Shown here: positions 54,184 to 61,743 of the stretch, piece after piece | How the letters are laid out: every line of letters starts with the position of its first letter | Numbering within the stretch: position 1 is the stretch's first letter | DNA from: Candidatus Limnocylindrales bacterium | Lineage (GTDB): Bacteria; Desulfobacterota; Binatia; UBA1149; CAITLU01 | Direction: 5' to 3' | Length of the DNA stretch: 64,000 nucleotides | Assembly (NCBI GenBank): GCA_035626395.1 | Contig: DASPNR010000007.1 | Span: forward strand, 124,001-188,000 | Program-made: the position numbers and the translations under genes | Notes under the pieces: model-generated | The model's input: the letters and a program-made list of their open reading frames with translations, nothing else | What the model was told of the DNA's origin: nothing | Database searches by the model: none

Positions 54184-55717
54184 CCTTTCTCAGGTCCCTG
54201 CGCAGCACCTTGCCTGCCGCATTGCGCGGCAGCTCGCGGACGAACTCGATGGAACGGGGCTTCTTGTACCCCGCCGTTCTCGCCTCGACGTGCGCCGCCA
54301 GCTCCTGCTCGCTCGCGCTCGCGCCGGGCCGCAGCACCACCGCCGCGTGCACGCGCTCGCCCCAGACCGGATCCGGGCGGCCGACCACTGCCGATTCCAG
54401 CACGGCCGGATGGCTCGACAGCGCATCCTCGACTTCGCGGGGATACACGTTGAATCCGCCGCTGACGATCATGTCGTGGAGGCGATCGATGATGGTGATG
54501 AAGCCGTCGCGGTCGCGAACGGCGACGTCGCCCGTGTGCATCCAGCCCTGCTCGTCCAGACCCTTGGCGTCGCTTGCGCTGCAGCGCCAGTAGCCGCTCA
54601 TCGTGTTGCGGCCGCGCAGCAGGATCTCGCCGGCGACGCCGTCGGCCACATCGTGGCCGTGCGCATCCACGATGCGCACTTCGCCGACCGGCGTGGGGCG
54701 ACCGCAGCTGGCCAGCCTGCGCATCGTCGCGTCCTCTGATCCCGGCACGATGTGTTCCTCCCGCAGCAGCGCCGTCGCGGGCCAGTTCGACTCGGTCAGG
54801 CCATAGATCTGGACGAACACCGGCCCGAGCAGCGACAGGCCGCGACGCAGGCGATCCACCGGCATCGAGGCTCCGCCATAGACGATGGTGCGCAGGCTCT
54901 GGAGCGGGCGCGGATCGTCGATCGCCTCGATGAAACGCACGAGCATCGTCGGCACGAGAAAGGCAGCCGTCACCTTCTCGCGCGCAACCAGATCGAGGAA
55001 GGCGACCTCGTCGAAACGGTCGGCCAGCAGCGCACGCGCACCGACGGCAGCGTGAGGCAGCCACATCGCCCCGGCCGCGTGCGTCATCGGGGCGACCTGT
55101 GCGAGCACGTCGGCGGGAAGGACCGGGGCAAGGACGCCGCGGACGGTTTCGACGGATGCGTCGTAGCAGCGGCGCGGCAGCACGGCGCCCTTGGGCCTGC
55201 CCGCCGTCCCGGACGTGTAGCGCAGCCGCACGGGATCTTCCGGGCCGGGCGGCTGCGGCCGCTGCGGCTGACCCGACGCGAGAAGCTCGCGCCATTCCTG
55301 GCCTGTCGCGATCACCTCGCACCCGGGCGGCATCGCGGCCGCGTCGACATGGCCGGCGTATCGGTTCGAAAGCACCAGCACGCGCGGCTCGCTGTCGGCG
55401 AGAATCTGCGCATGCTCGCGCGCCGAGGAGCGCGCGTTGAGCGCCACCCAGACGTAGCCGGTGAGCAGGCACGCCCATTCCGTGACGACCATCTCCGGCG
55501 AGTTCTCGAGCAGCACGGCCAGGCGGTCGCCGCGGCGCATGCCGCGCCGGGCGAGCGCATCGGCGAGGCGCAGTGCGGCCTCGTAAAGGGTGGCGTAGGA
55601 AACCGTCGCTGCCGCGTTGTAGCGGCGCGCGCGCTCGTCCAGGAACAGGGAGGTCAGCGCCGGTGCGTCACCGTAGCGCTCGCCCAGCTCGTGGATCAGC
55701 TCGCTTACCGAGCCCAC
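54167..55717 (-). CDS. AMP-dependent acyl-CoA synthetase/ligase
   Basis: 516 residues, start GTG 55717. ANL superfamily enzyme. P-loop-like motif YTSGTAGRPKGAVL, the adenine motif YGLTESNW (in place of YGxTE), HTGDVAVRDRDGF with the ribose-binding Asp, and the C-terminal PRNAAGKVLRRDL with the catalytic lysine. Adenylates a carboxylic acid and transfers it to CoA. The acid cannot be told. It is 7 bp downstream of coaE in the transcript, the gene that completes CoA synthesis. Confidence 0.93.
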   Translation of the reverse strand: MGSVSELIHELGERYGDAPALTSLFLDERARRYNAAATVSYATLYEAALRLADALARRGMRRGDRLAVLLENSPEMVVTEWACLLTGYVWVALNARSSAREHAQILADSEPRVLVLSNRYAGHVDAAAMPPGCEVIATGQEWRELLASGQPQRPQPPGPEDPVRLRYTSGTAGRPKGAVLPRRCYDASVETVRGVLAPVLPADVLAQVAPMTHAAGAMWLPHAAVGARALLADRFDEVAFLDLVAREKVTAAFLVPTMLVRFIEAIDDPRPLQSLRTIVYGGASMPVDRLRRGLSLLGPVFVQIYGLTESNWPATALLREEHIVPGSEDATMRRLASCGRPTPVGEVRIVDAHGHDVADGVAGEILLRGRNTMSGYWRCSASDAKGLDEQGWMHTGDVAVRDRDGFITIIDRLHDMIVSGGFNVYPREVEDALSSHPAVLESAVVGRPDPVWGERVHAAVVLRPGASASEQELAAHVEARTAGYKKPRSIEFVRELPRNAAGKVLRRDLRKEKPPA

Positions 55718-55724
55718 GACGCCG

Positions 55725-56345
55725 TCAGCTGCCGGCCAGATCGAGCTCTTCGTGTAGCTCGATCCATGCGCGATGGACTTCGGCCTCGAGGTCCAGGGGG
55801 GTGCCGTTGTTCTCGATGACGCGAGTGGCGATGCGCCGGCGCGTCTCGTTGTCGGCCTGCGCGGCCATGCGCAGCCGCACGTCGGCCGGATCCATGCCCC
55901 GCAGGCGAACGAGGCGCTCCCCGACGACCTCCGGATCGGCCAGCACCACCCATAGCCGGCCGCCGCCGCCGCTCCAGCCCGTCTCCGTCATCAGGGCAGC
56001 CTCGATGAAAATGACGGCATCGGGCTCATCGATGATGATGTCGCGGATTCGCGCGGCGATCTCCGCGCGCACCAGCGGATGCACGATCCGGTTGAGGTCC
56101 TCCAGCGCCGCGCGGTCGCCGAAAACCACGGCTCCGAGCTTTGCCCGGTCGATCGATCCATCCGCACCGACGATGTCGCGGCCGAAGCGTTCGACCACGC
56201 GCTCGAACCCGAGCGTCGACGGCGCATAGACCTCGTGCGCGACCGCGTCCGCGTCGAGAACGTGAGCGCCGCGTTCGGCCAGCAGCTGCGCGACCGTGGA
56301 CTTCCCCGACCCGATGCCGCCGGTCAGACCGATGATGGTTGCCAT
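55725..56345 (-). CDS. coaE: Dephospho-CoA kinase
   Basis: 206 residues from ATG 56345. P-loop GLTGGIGSGKSTV at residues 6-18. HVLDADAVAHEV (DAD substrate motif), HPLVRAEI and DNETRRRIATRVIENNG (core NETRRRIATRVIENNG) are family features. It adds the last phosphate in coenzyme A synthesis. The upstream gap of 129 bp to the membrane glycosyltransferase gene, which diverges, contains its promoter, not recognised. Confidence 0.96.
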   Translation of the reverse strand: MATIIGLTGGIGSGKSTVAQLLAERGAHVLDADAVAHEVYAPSTLGFERVVERFGRDIVGADGSIDRAKLGAVVFGDRAALEDLNRIVHPLVRAEIAARIRDIIIDEPDAVIFIEAALMTETGWSGGGGRLWVVLADPEVVGERLVRLRGMDPADVRLRMAAQADNETRRRIATRVIENNGTPLDLEAEVHRAWIELHEELDLAGS

Positions 56346-56474
56346 CGGATCGGATTCTAAACGGACGGCGGACGCGGGCAATGTCCTGCAGCGCCGAAGC
56401 CGTCACGGATTGACCTTGCCCGTTCGCGCGGCATTGTTGCCGGCGCGGCCGTCAGCGGCAGACGCGCACCTTGC

Positions 56475-57953
56475 ATGCAAAGCGGCCGTTCCGTCATCTC
56501 TTCGTCCGACTCCGGCGCGGCGCGCGCCGCCGATCCATGGGCTGCGGTCGCCGTCTTCCTCGTTGCCTGCATCTATTTCGCGGCGTTCCGGCCTCTGGAG
56601 CGGCCGCTGCTGCTCGATGCTGCAACCTGGGACTACATGGCCGTCGAGCTGCCGCGCGGCCTGGTCCCCTATCGCGACGTCTTTCTCCACAAGACGCCCG
56701 GCACGGCATTCGTCGGCGCGGTCGCAGCGGCGGTGGCATCGGCCATCGGGGCCGAGCCGGTGCTCGGTGTGCACGCGTTCATTTTATTGCAGGGGGCGCT
56801 GGCGCCGGCGTTGCTGTTTCTTCTGTGCCGACCCTGCATGGAACGCGGCGCGGCGGTCGCGTGCAGCCTTTCCCTTCTGGCCTACGACCAATGGGTCGTC
56901 GCGGTCCTGGAGGGGAGCCAGCCCAAGGTGCCAACGCTCGTCTTCGGACTGCTATGTCTGGTGGCGGCGCAGCGGCGAAAGGTGGCATGGTCGGGGATTC
57001 TCGGCGGCGCCGCCGTGCTGTGCTGGCAGCCGGCCTTGTGCTTCCTTGCCGGCGCGCTCATGCCGCTGGTGGCGCGCGAAACGACGTGGCCATCCCGGCT
57101 GCGCGTGACGATGCGGATGGCGGCGATGTCGCTCGTGCCGACGGTGATCCTGCTTGCGTGGCTGGCGCTGCAGGGCGCGCTGCAGGCGTTCGTCGACCAG
57201 GCCATCCTCTTCAACGTCGACTACATCCAGCTCAAGGCGCGCACGTTGCCGGGCACGCTGCGCGCGCTCGGCTGGAACTTCGCCGACTGGGAAGACGTCG
57301 AAATGCTCATGCTGCCGGCGGTCATCGCCGGCCTCCTGCTGCGACCCCAGCGGCTCCCGGCCTCGCTCCTCCTCTCGACCGCCATCTACTTCGCCATGCT
57401 GTTCGTCAGCATGCAGTCGTGGCCGGACCTGATCCTGCTGGGCCCGGGCCTGGCGGCCATCTTCGGCGCCGGCCTTCACGGACTGCTGCGCGCCGCGCTG
57501 CGGCCGATGGCAGCGACGGTGCTGGCGCTTGCGCTCGTGGCAGCGGCGGCCGCGCCGGATGCACGCCCGAAGTATCGGCCAGGCCTCGATTTCACGCAGC
57601 AGCGCGCCAGAATGCGGCAGCTGGCGTCGGAGGTCGGGCCACACGAGCCGATCATCGGCGTCAGCGTGCCCGAATTCTTCCTGCACACCGGCCGCCGCAA
57701 CGGTTGGATGTGGCCGTATCTCTGGTTCGGTGTCGATGCGTTCGCCGCCGCGCACACTGCCGGCGGCTTCGAGGGCATTCTGCGCGATCTGGAAGCGTCC
57801 GACCCGCCGATGATCCTTCTCGGCAGGCACTGGACGGGCCCGCTGCGCGCACGTTTCGAAGAGTGGGCCGCCGCCCGCTACGAGGTCAGCGAGGTGAAGA
57901 TCTTCCCGCACACGCAGCGGCCGATGCGCGTGTATCGCCGCCGCAGCGGCTAG
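56475..57953 (+). CDS. GT-C-type membrane glycosyltransferase-like protein
   Basis: 492 residues. About ten membrane helices. The first extracytoplasmic loop has LLLDAATWDYMAVELPRGLVPYRDVFLHKTPG, with the acidic residues and HKTPG core seen in dolichol- or undecaprenyl-linked mannosyltransferases of the PMT/ArnT type. A soluble C-terminal domain starts at about 380. Substrates unknown. Divergent from coaE. Its stop lies 1 bp before the convergent gloB end. Confidence 0.82.
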   Translation: MQSGRSVISSSDSGAARAADPWAAVAVFLVACIYFAAFRPLERPLLLDAATWDYMAVELPRGLVPYRDVFLHKTPGTAFVGAVAAAVASAIGAEPVLGVHAFILLQGALAPALLFLLCRPCMERGAAVACSLSLLAYDQWVVAVLEGSQPKVPTLVFGLLCLVAAQRRKVAWSGILGGAAVLCWQPALCFLAGALMPLVARETTWPSRLRVTMRMAAMSLVPTVILLAWLALQGALQAFVDQAILFNVDYIQLKARTLPGTLRALGWNFADWEDVEMLMLPAVIAGLLLRPQRLPASLLLSTAIYFAMLFVSMQSWPDLILLGPGLAAIFGAGLHGLLRAALRPMAATVLALALVAAAAAPDARPKYRPGLDFTQQRARMRQLASEVGPHEPIIGVSVPEFFLHTGRRNGWMWPYLWFGVDAFAAAHTAGGFEGILRDLEASDPPMILLGRHWTGPLRARFEEWAAARYEVSEVKIFPHTQRPMRVYRRRSG

Positions 57954-57954
57954 C

Positions 57955-58737
57955 TCACCAGTTGTCCTTCAGGCGACGCGTCGCCGCCAGGATCGAAACG
58001 GGATCATCGCCCGCCTGCGCATCTCGGGCCTGCACCGAAGCACGCAGCTCCTGGCTGTGCGTGCGCAGGAAAGGATTCGTGGCCTTCTCGATCTCGATGG
58101 TCGAGGGAACGGTGGGCAAACCCTGCTCCCGCAGGCGGGCGACCTCCCGCCGCCGCTCCGCCAGGGCGGCATTGCCGGGCTCGAGCAATGCGGCGAATTC
58201 CAGGTTCTTCTGCGTGTACTCGTGCCCGCAGTAGACGCGCGTTCGGTCCGGCAGGGCGGCGAGCCGCGAGAGCGACGACATCATCTGCGCGGCGTCGCCT
58301 TCGAACAGGCGCCCGCACCCGCCGGCGAACAGCGTATCGCCGGTGAAGACCGCGTCATCGGCGGCGAAGTAGTAGGCGAGATGCCCGCGCGTGTGGGCGG
58401 GAATGAAGATCGCCTGCGCGGTCAGCGTGCCCAGCGAGAACGTTTCCCCGTCCGCAAGCGGCCTGGTCATTCCAGGAATGCGGTCGGCGTCCTCGCGGTA
58501 GCCGTAGACCTCGACGCTGCCCGGCGCTGCCGCCTGCAGCAGCGCCTGATTGCCTCCGACGTGGTCGAAATGGTGATGGGTCGAGAGGATCGCGGCGATG
58601 CGCACGCGCTCGCGCTCGGCCGCCGCAAGCACGCTATCGGCTTCGGCAACATCGACGACACCGGCAACACCGCTTCTCTCGTCGACGACGAGATACGCGT
58701 AGTTGTCCATCAGCTGCTCGACCGGAACGACGCGCAT
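57955..58737 (-). CDS. gloB: Hydroxyacylglutathione hydrolase (glyoxalase II)
   Basis: 260 residues. Metallo-beta-lactamase fold with THHHFDH at 53-59, the further histidine in PAHTRGHLAY, the metal-bridging Asp in FTGDTLFAGGCGRLF and the last histidine in VYCGHEYTQKNL. The C-terminal domain has PTVPSTIEIEKATNPFLR (core VPSTIEIEKATNPFLR), typical of GloB. Hydrolyses S-lactoylglutathione from methylglyoxal detoxification. It starts only 4 bp after the DUF-lipoprotein gene ends in transcription order. Confidence 0.93.
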   Translation of the reverse strand: MRVVPVEQLMDNYAYLVVDERSGVAGVVDVAEADSVLAAAERERVRIAAILSTHHHFDHVGGNQALLQAAAPGSVEVYGYREDADRIPGMTRPLADGETFSLGTLTAQAIFIPAHTRGHLAYYFAADDAVFTGDTLFAGGCGRLFEGDAAQMMSSLSRLAALPDRTRVYCGHEYTQKNLEFAALLEPGNAALAERRREVARLREQGLPTVPSTIEIEKATNPFLRTHSQELRASVQARDAQAGDDPVSILAATRRLKDNW

Positions 58738-58741
58738 GGAG

Positions 58742-59524
58742 CTACGGCGCAGCCTGGCCTGCAGGCGCAGGCGGCGATGCTGGAGGATTGGCTGGTCCCG
58801 CGGGCGCAGCGGCCGGCCCAGAGGGCGCCGCGCCCTGCGGCTTTGCGCCTGCAGCGGCCGGTGCCGAGGACGCCGCGCCCTGAGGCTGCGGGGCTGCGGC
58901 CGCCGGCGCGGCGGGCTTGCCCTGGTCGCCCTCGCCCTCGTCGCCTTCGTCGGCGTCCTCCGGGAGGGCGGGCGGACTGTACGTCTGCGAGCCCTCGCTG
59001 GTTCGAATGACCTCTCCGGTAGCGGGATCGATGTCCTCGACCTTCAGCCTCATGACCTTGGCCGCATCGTCGTTCGTGACGTATTCGCGCGCCACGAGCT
59101 TCTCGTCGCGATAGCCTTCGCGATACTCCGGCCAGTACAGGCCGTCGCGAATGATGCCGCGATGCGCGCCCACCAGACGCCCATTGGCCCAGACCTTGTA
59201 CTCGAAACGGTCACCGTCGCGCTTGACGCCGAAGATGAGGCCGCGGCTCGGCGGCTGCGCGACCTCGCCCTGGAAGTCGGTGATGCGGTAACGGCCGTAG
59301 GGGTCCTTCTTCATGACCGGCCCCGCCACGTAATATTTGTATCCTTCCAGGATCGGGATGTTGCGCGGGCGGGCGTCCTCTTCTGCCGCAGGCTTGCCGC
59401 CATCGGCCTTGGCCGTTGGAGTGGGCTTTGTTGGATCGGCGGCCTTTTCGTCGGACGTGCAGGCTGCGAGTGCGAAGGCCAGCGCCAGGGACATGGCTGC
59501 CAGCGAAAGCTTGTGTGGCGTCAT
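58742..59524 (-). CDS. Lipoprotein of unknown function
   Basis: 260 residues from ATG 59524. Lipobox LAAC (ALAFALAACTSD), a short linker, and a compact conserved-looking domain at about 55-185 rich in aromatic and charged residues (YKYYVAGPVMKKDPYGRYRI, RDGDRFEYKVWANGRLVG, core FEYKVWANGRLVG). The C-terminal 75 residues are Ala/Pro/Gly-rich low complexity. I do not recognise the family. It lies between the coiled-coil gene (17 bp) and gloB (4 bp) and probably shares their transcript. Confidence 0.75.
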   Translation of the reverse strand: MTPHKLSLAAMSLALAFALAACTSDEKAADPTKPTPTAKADGGKPAAEEDARPRNIPILEGYKYYVAGPVMKKDPYGRYRITDFQGEVAQPPSRGLIFGVKRDGDRFEYKVWANGRLVGAHRGIIRDGLYWPEYREGYRDEKLVAREYVTNDDAAKVMRLKVEDIDPATGEVIRTSEGSQTYSPPALPEDADEGDEGEGDQGKPAAPAAAAPQPQGAASSAPAAAGAKPQGAAPSGPAAAPAGPANPPASPPAPAGQAAP

Positions 59525-59541
59525 CCAGAACTCCCGGTTGT

Positions 59542-60189
59542 TCAACGTGCCGTCGGTTTGGCGGCCGCGGCCGAAACGTCGCCGCCCGCGTCGTGCTCGG
59601 TTCGCGAGGCACTGTCGAGGCTGCGGATCGCGCGCGTCGCGCGAGGCCGTGCCAGCAGCTTGGGCTCCGGCGACGCAGCCGCTTCGAGCACCATCTCCTC
59701 GAGGCGCTCGATGCGGCTCTTGAGGGAATCGACCGCCTCCAGCTGCTGCATGCGCCGTTCGAGCGCCTGCTCGAACGCTTCCGATCTTTCTTCCAGGCGC
59801 GACATCACGCCCTGCGCCTTTCCCTGCAGCCGCGCCATCGCCGCCGCCGCGCCTTCCAGCCGGGCGATCGATTCCTCCAGGCGCTCGATGCGTGCAGCCC
59901 CATCGGCATCGCGTCTGCGTAGCCGCGCCACCTGTTCGAGCAGCGAGCGCACGTCGCGGCCGAGCGACTCCATGGCGCGCGCATCGGCCAGACCGAAGGC
60001 CTGCGCAGCCTGTCGCGCGACATCTGCCGATACCAGGCCCACCACGTCGAGCGCACGCCGCAGGGTGCCACCATCGACGCCGAAGCGATCCATGAGCACA
60101 GCGACCTCGCGCTCCAGCATCGAGACCGCTTCGAGCAGGCTCTGGATGTTCTTGTCGTAGCGGGACTGATTGCGGGACTCTTGCGCCAT
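59542..60189 (-). CDS. Coiled-coil protein
   Basis: 215 residues, no signal peptide. Long heptad-rich regions: IQSLLEAVSMLEREVAVLMDRF near the start, then RDVRSLLEQVARLRRRDADGAARIERLEESIARLEG (core VRSLLEQVARLRRRD), and QALERRMQQLEAVDSLKSRIERLEEMVLEA (core LKSRIERLEEMVLEA). Structural role or partner binding is likely. No enzyme motif visible. Confidence 0.7.
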   Translation of the reverse strand: MAQESRNQSRYDKNIQSLLEAVSMLEREVAVLMDRFGVDGGTLRRALDVVGLVSADVARQAAQAFGLADARAMESLGRDVRSLLEQVARLRRRDADGAARIERLEESIARLEGAAAAMARLQGKAQGVMSRLEERSEAFEQALERRMQQLEAVDSLKSRIERLEEMVLEAAASPEPKLLARPRATRAIRSLDSASRTEHDAGGDVSAAAAKPTAR

Positions 60190-60327
60190 GACCCAGAAGC
60201 CTCCGATCGGGCGCGCAGACGAGCACGAAGGCTCGACAGCGAAGTGCGCACTATCAGCCGTGCGGCGCCTGCAAGCAAACCGCTATGCCGTCGCCCTCGG
60301 CCCCTCCGGTGTGATGGCGCGGCCGCC

Positions 60328-61065
60328 TCAGCGAATGCCGAAGGTCACGCTGACGGTGGCGGAGATCTCCAGCGTTCCGGGCAAGACGGCAGTGGCGGCA
60401 TCCGCGCCGGCGCTTTCCATCATCGCCATGCGGTTGCGGCCGTATATCGGAATCGGCCCGCCCCGTGATTCGCTGCTCGCGTCGACCAGCGGACCGAGCG
60501 CAACGCCGAGAGACTCGGCCACAATTTCGGCCTCGGCGCGCGCACGACGGCCCGCTTCGAGCAGCGCCTGCCTGCGCGCAGCGTCTTCGTCGTCGAGGTA
60601 GAACGAGATCGATTCGATCTCGTTCGCGCCCGCTTCTACCGCCGAGTCGATCAGCGCTCCTACCTGTGGAAGGTCGTCGGTGACGACGAGGAGACGGTTG
60701 CTGGCCACATATCCGAGCAGCCGCCTCTGCGCTGCTCCCGGCCTCTCCTGGTAGTCGTACTCGGCGCTGAGATCGTAACCGGCGGTGCGCACCTCGCCGG
60801 GCGCCTTGACCAGCGATTCCAGTTTTGCGAGCAGGCTCTGACTGGCCGTCGCGTTCGCTTCGGATGCGGCCTTGGCCGTAGGCGCGCGCGACACAACTGC
60901 CACGGTCAGGCGCGCACGATCCGGGCTCGCCTTGACCGTGGCCGTTCCCGAGACGCGGATCACGCGCGGAGGATCGGACGGCTGCTGCGCTTCCGCCGGG
61001 ACGGCGGCCGCCGCGAGCAGACACATACTCGTTGCCATTGCATGCACGACCATTCGTCGCTTCAT
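60328..61065 (-). CDS. SIMPL/DUF541 family periplasmic protein
   Basis: 245 residues. Sec signal peptide (LLAAAAVPAEA). SIMPL domain with VIRVSGTATVKASPDRARLTVAV (core RVSGTATVKASPDRARL), LVKAPGEVRTAGYDLSAEYDY (core TAGYDLSAEYDY) and the closing LEISATVSVTFGI. Members are periplasmic or outer-membrane associated and help resist oxidative stress in some bacteria. The start ATG 61065 overlaps the rlmE stop (ATGA). Confidence 0.92.
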   Translation of the reverse strand: MKRRMVVHAMATSMCLLAAAAVPAEAQQPSDPPRVIRVSGTATVKASPDRARLTVAVVSRAPTAKAASEANATASQSLLAKLESLVKAPGEVRTAGYDLSAEYDYQERPGAAQRRLLGYVASNRLLVVTDDLPQVGALIDSAVEAGANEIESISFYLDDEDAARRQALLEAGRRARAEAEIVAESLGVALGPLVDASSESRGGPIPIYGRNRMAMMESAGADAATAVLPGTLEISATVSVTFGIR

Positions 61066-61730
61066 TTCCCGATCTCCCTCGCCTCTTCGCGCCGGCCACG
61101 AGCAAACGCATAGATCTCCGACGAGCCCTTGCGGGTGGACGGCGGCCTGTAGGTGCTGACGATACGAAAAACCGCGCGCAGCTTCCTCATCGCCTCCGCT
61201 TCGACGCGCGAGAACAGCTTGACCAGCAGCTTCCCGTCGCGCACCAACAGCTCGCGCGAGACGTCCAGCGCCAGCTCGACCAGCGCTTCTTCGCGGGCAT
61301 CGTCGGCATCGCGAATCCCTGTCAGCTTGGGCGCCATGTCCGAGAGCACGACGTCGGCGCGGCCGCCGGTTCTCTCGCGCAGCTGCGCACGAATCCCGTC
61401 ATCCGCAACGTCTCCGCGCAGCACGTCGACGTTGGGCAGGCCAAGCGGTGCGACCTCGACGAGATCGACGCCGACGACGCGCCCGCGTTCGCCGACGGTG
61501 CGCGCCGCGACCTGCAACCACGCTCCGGGCCAGCAACCGAGATCGACGACGGTCTGTCCTGGAGCAAACAGGTGGAAGCGCGCATCGAGATCTTCGAGCT
61601 TGACGCCCGCGCGCGAGCGCAGCCCTGCCTGTCTGGCAGCACGATACGCCGCGTCCTTGCGCTGGTAGCTCAAATCGCCCGATCCTGCGCGCAATGCTCG
61701 GTTGCCCGTCGTGTGGCGCTGGGGCACCAT
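61062..61730 (-). CDS. rlmE: 23S rRNA (uridine-2'-O-)-methyltransferase RlmE (FtsJ)
   Basis: 222 residues from ATG 61730. Methylates U2552 in helix 92 of 23S rRNA with S-adenosylmethionine. SAM motif VVDLGCWPGAWLQVA, DVVLSDMAPKLTG, the K-D-K-E tetrad residues in SYQRKDAAYR, LSDMAP, VKLF and SSEIY. The start lies only 13 bp from the divergent helicase start, so its promoter would lie inside the helicase gene, unless the start is later. Translation is coupled to the SIMPL gene downstream. Confidence 0.93.
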   Translation of the reverse strand: MVPQRHTTGNRALRAGSGDLSYQRKDAAYRAARQAGLRSRAGVKLEDLDARFHLFAPGQTVVDLGCWPGAWLQVAARTVGERGRVVGVDLVEVAPLGLPNVDVLRGDVADDGIRAQLRERTGGRADVVLSDMAPKLTGIRDADDAREEALVELALDVSRELLVRDGKLLVKLFSRVEAEAMRKLRAVFRIVSTYRPPSTRKGSSEIYAFARGRREEAREIGK

Positions 61731-61743
61731 CGCAGCTTTCCTG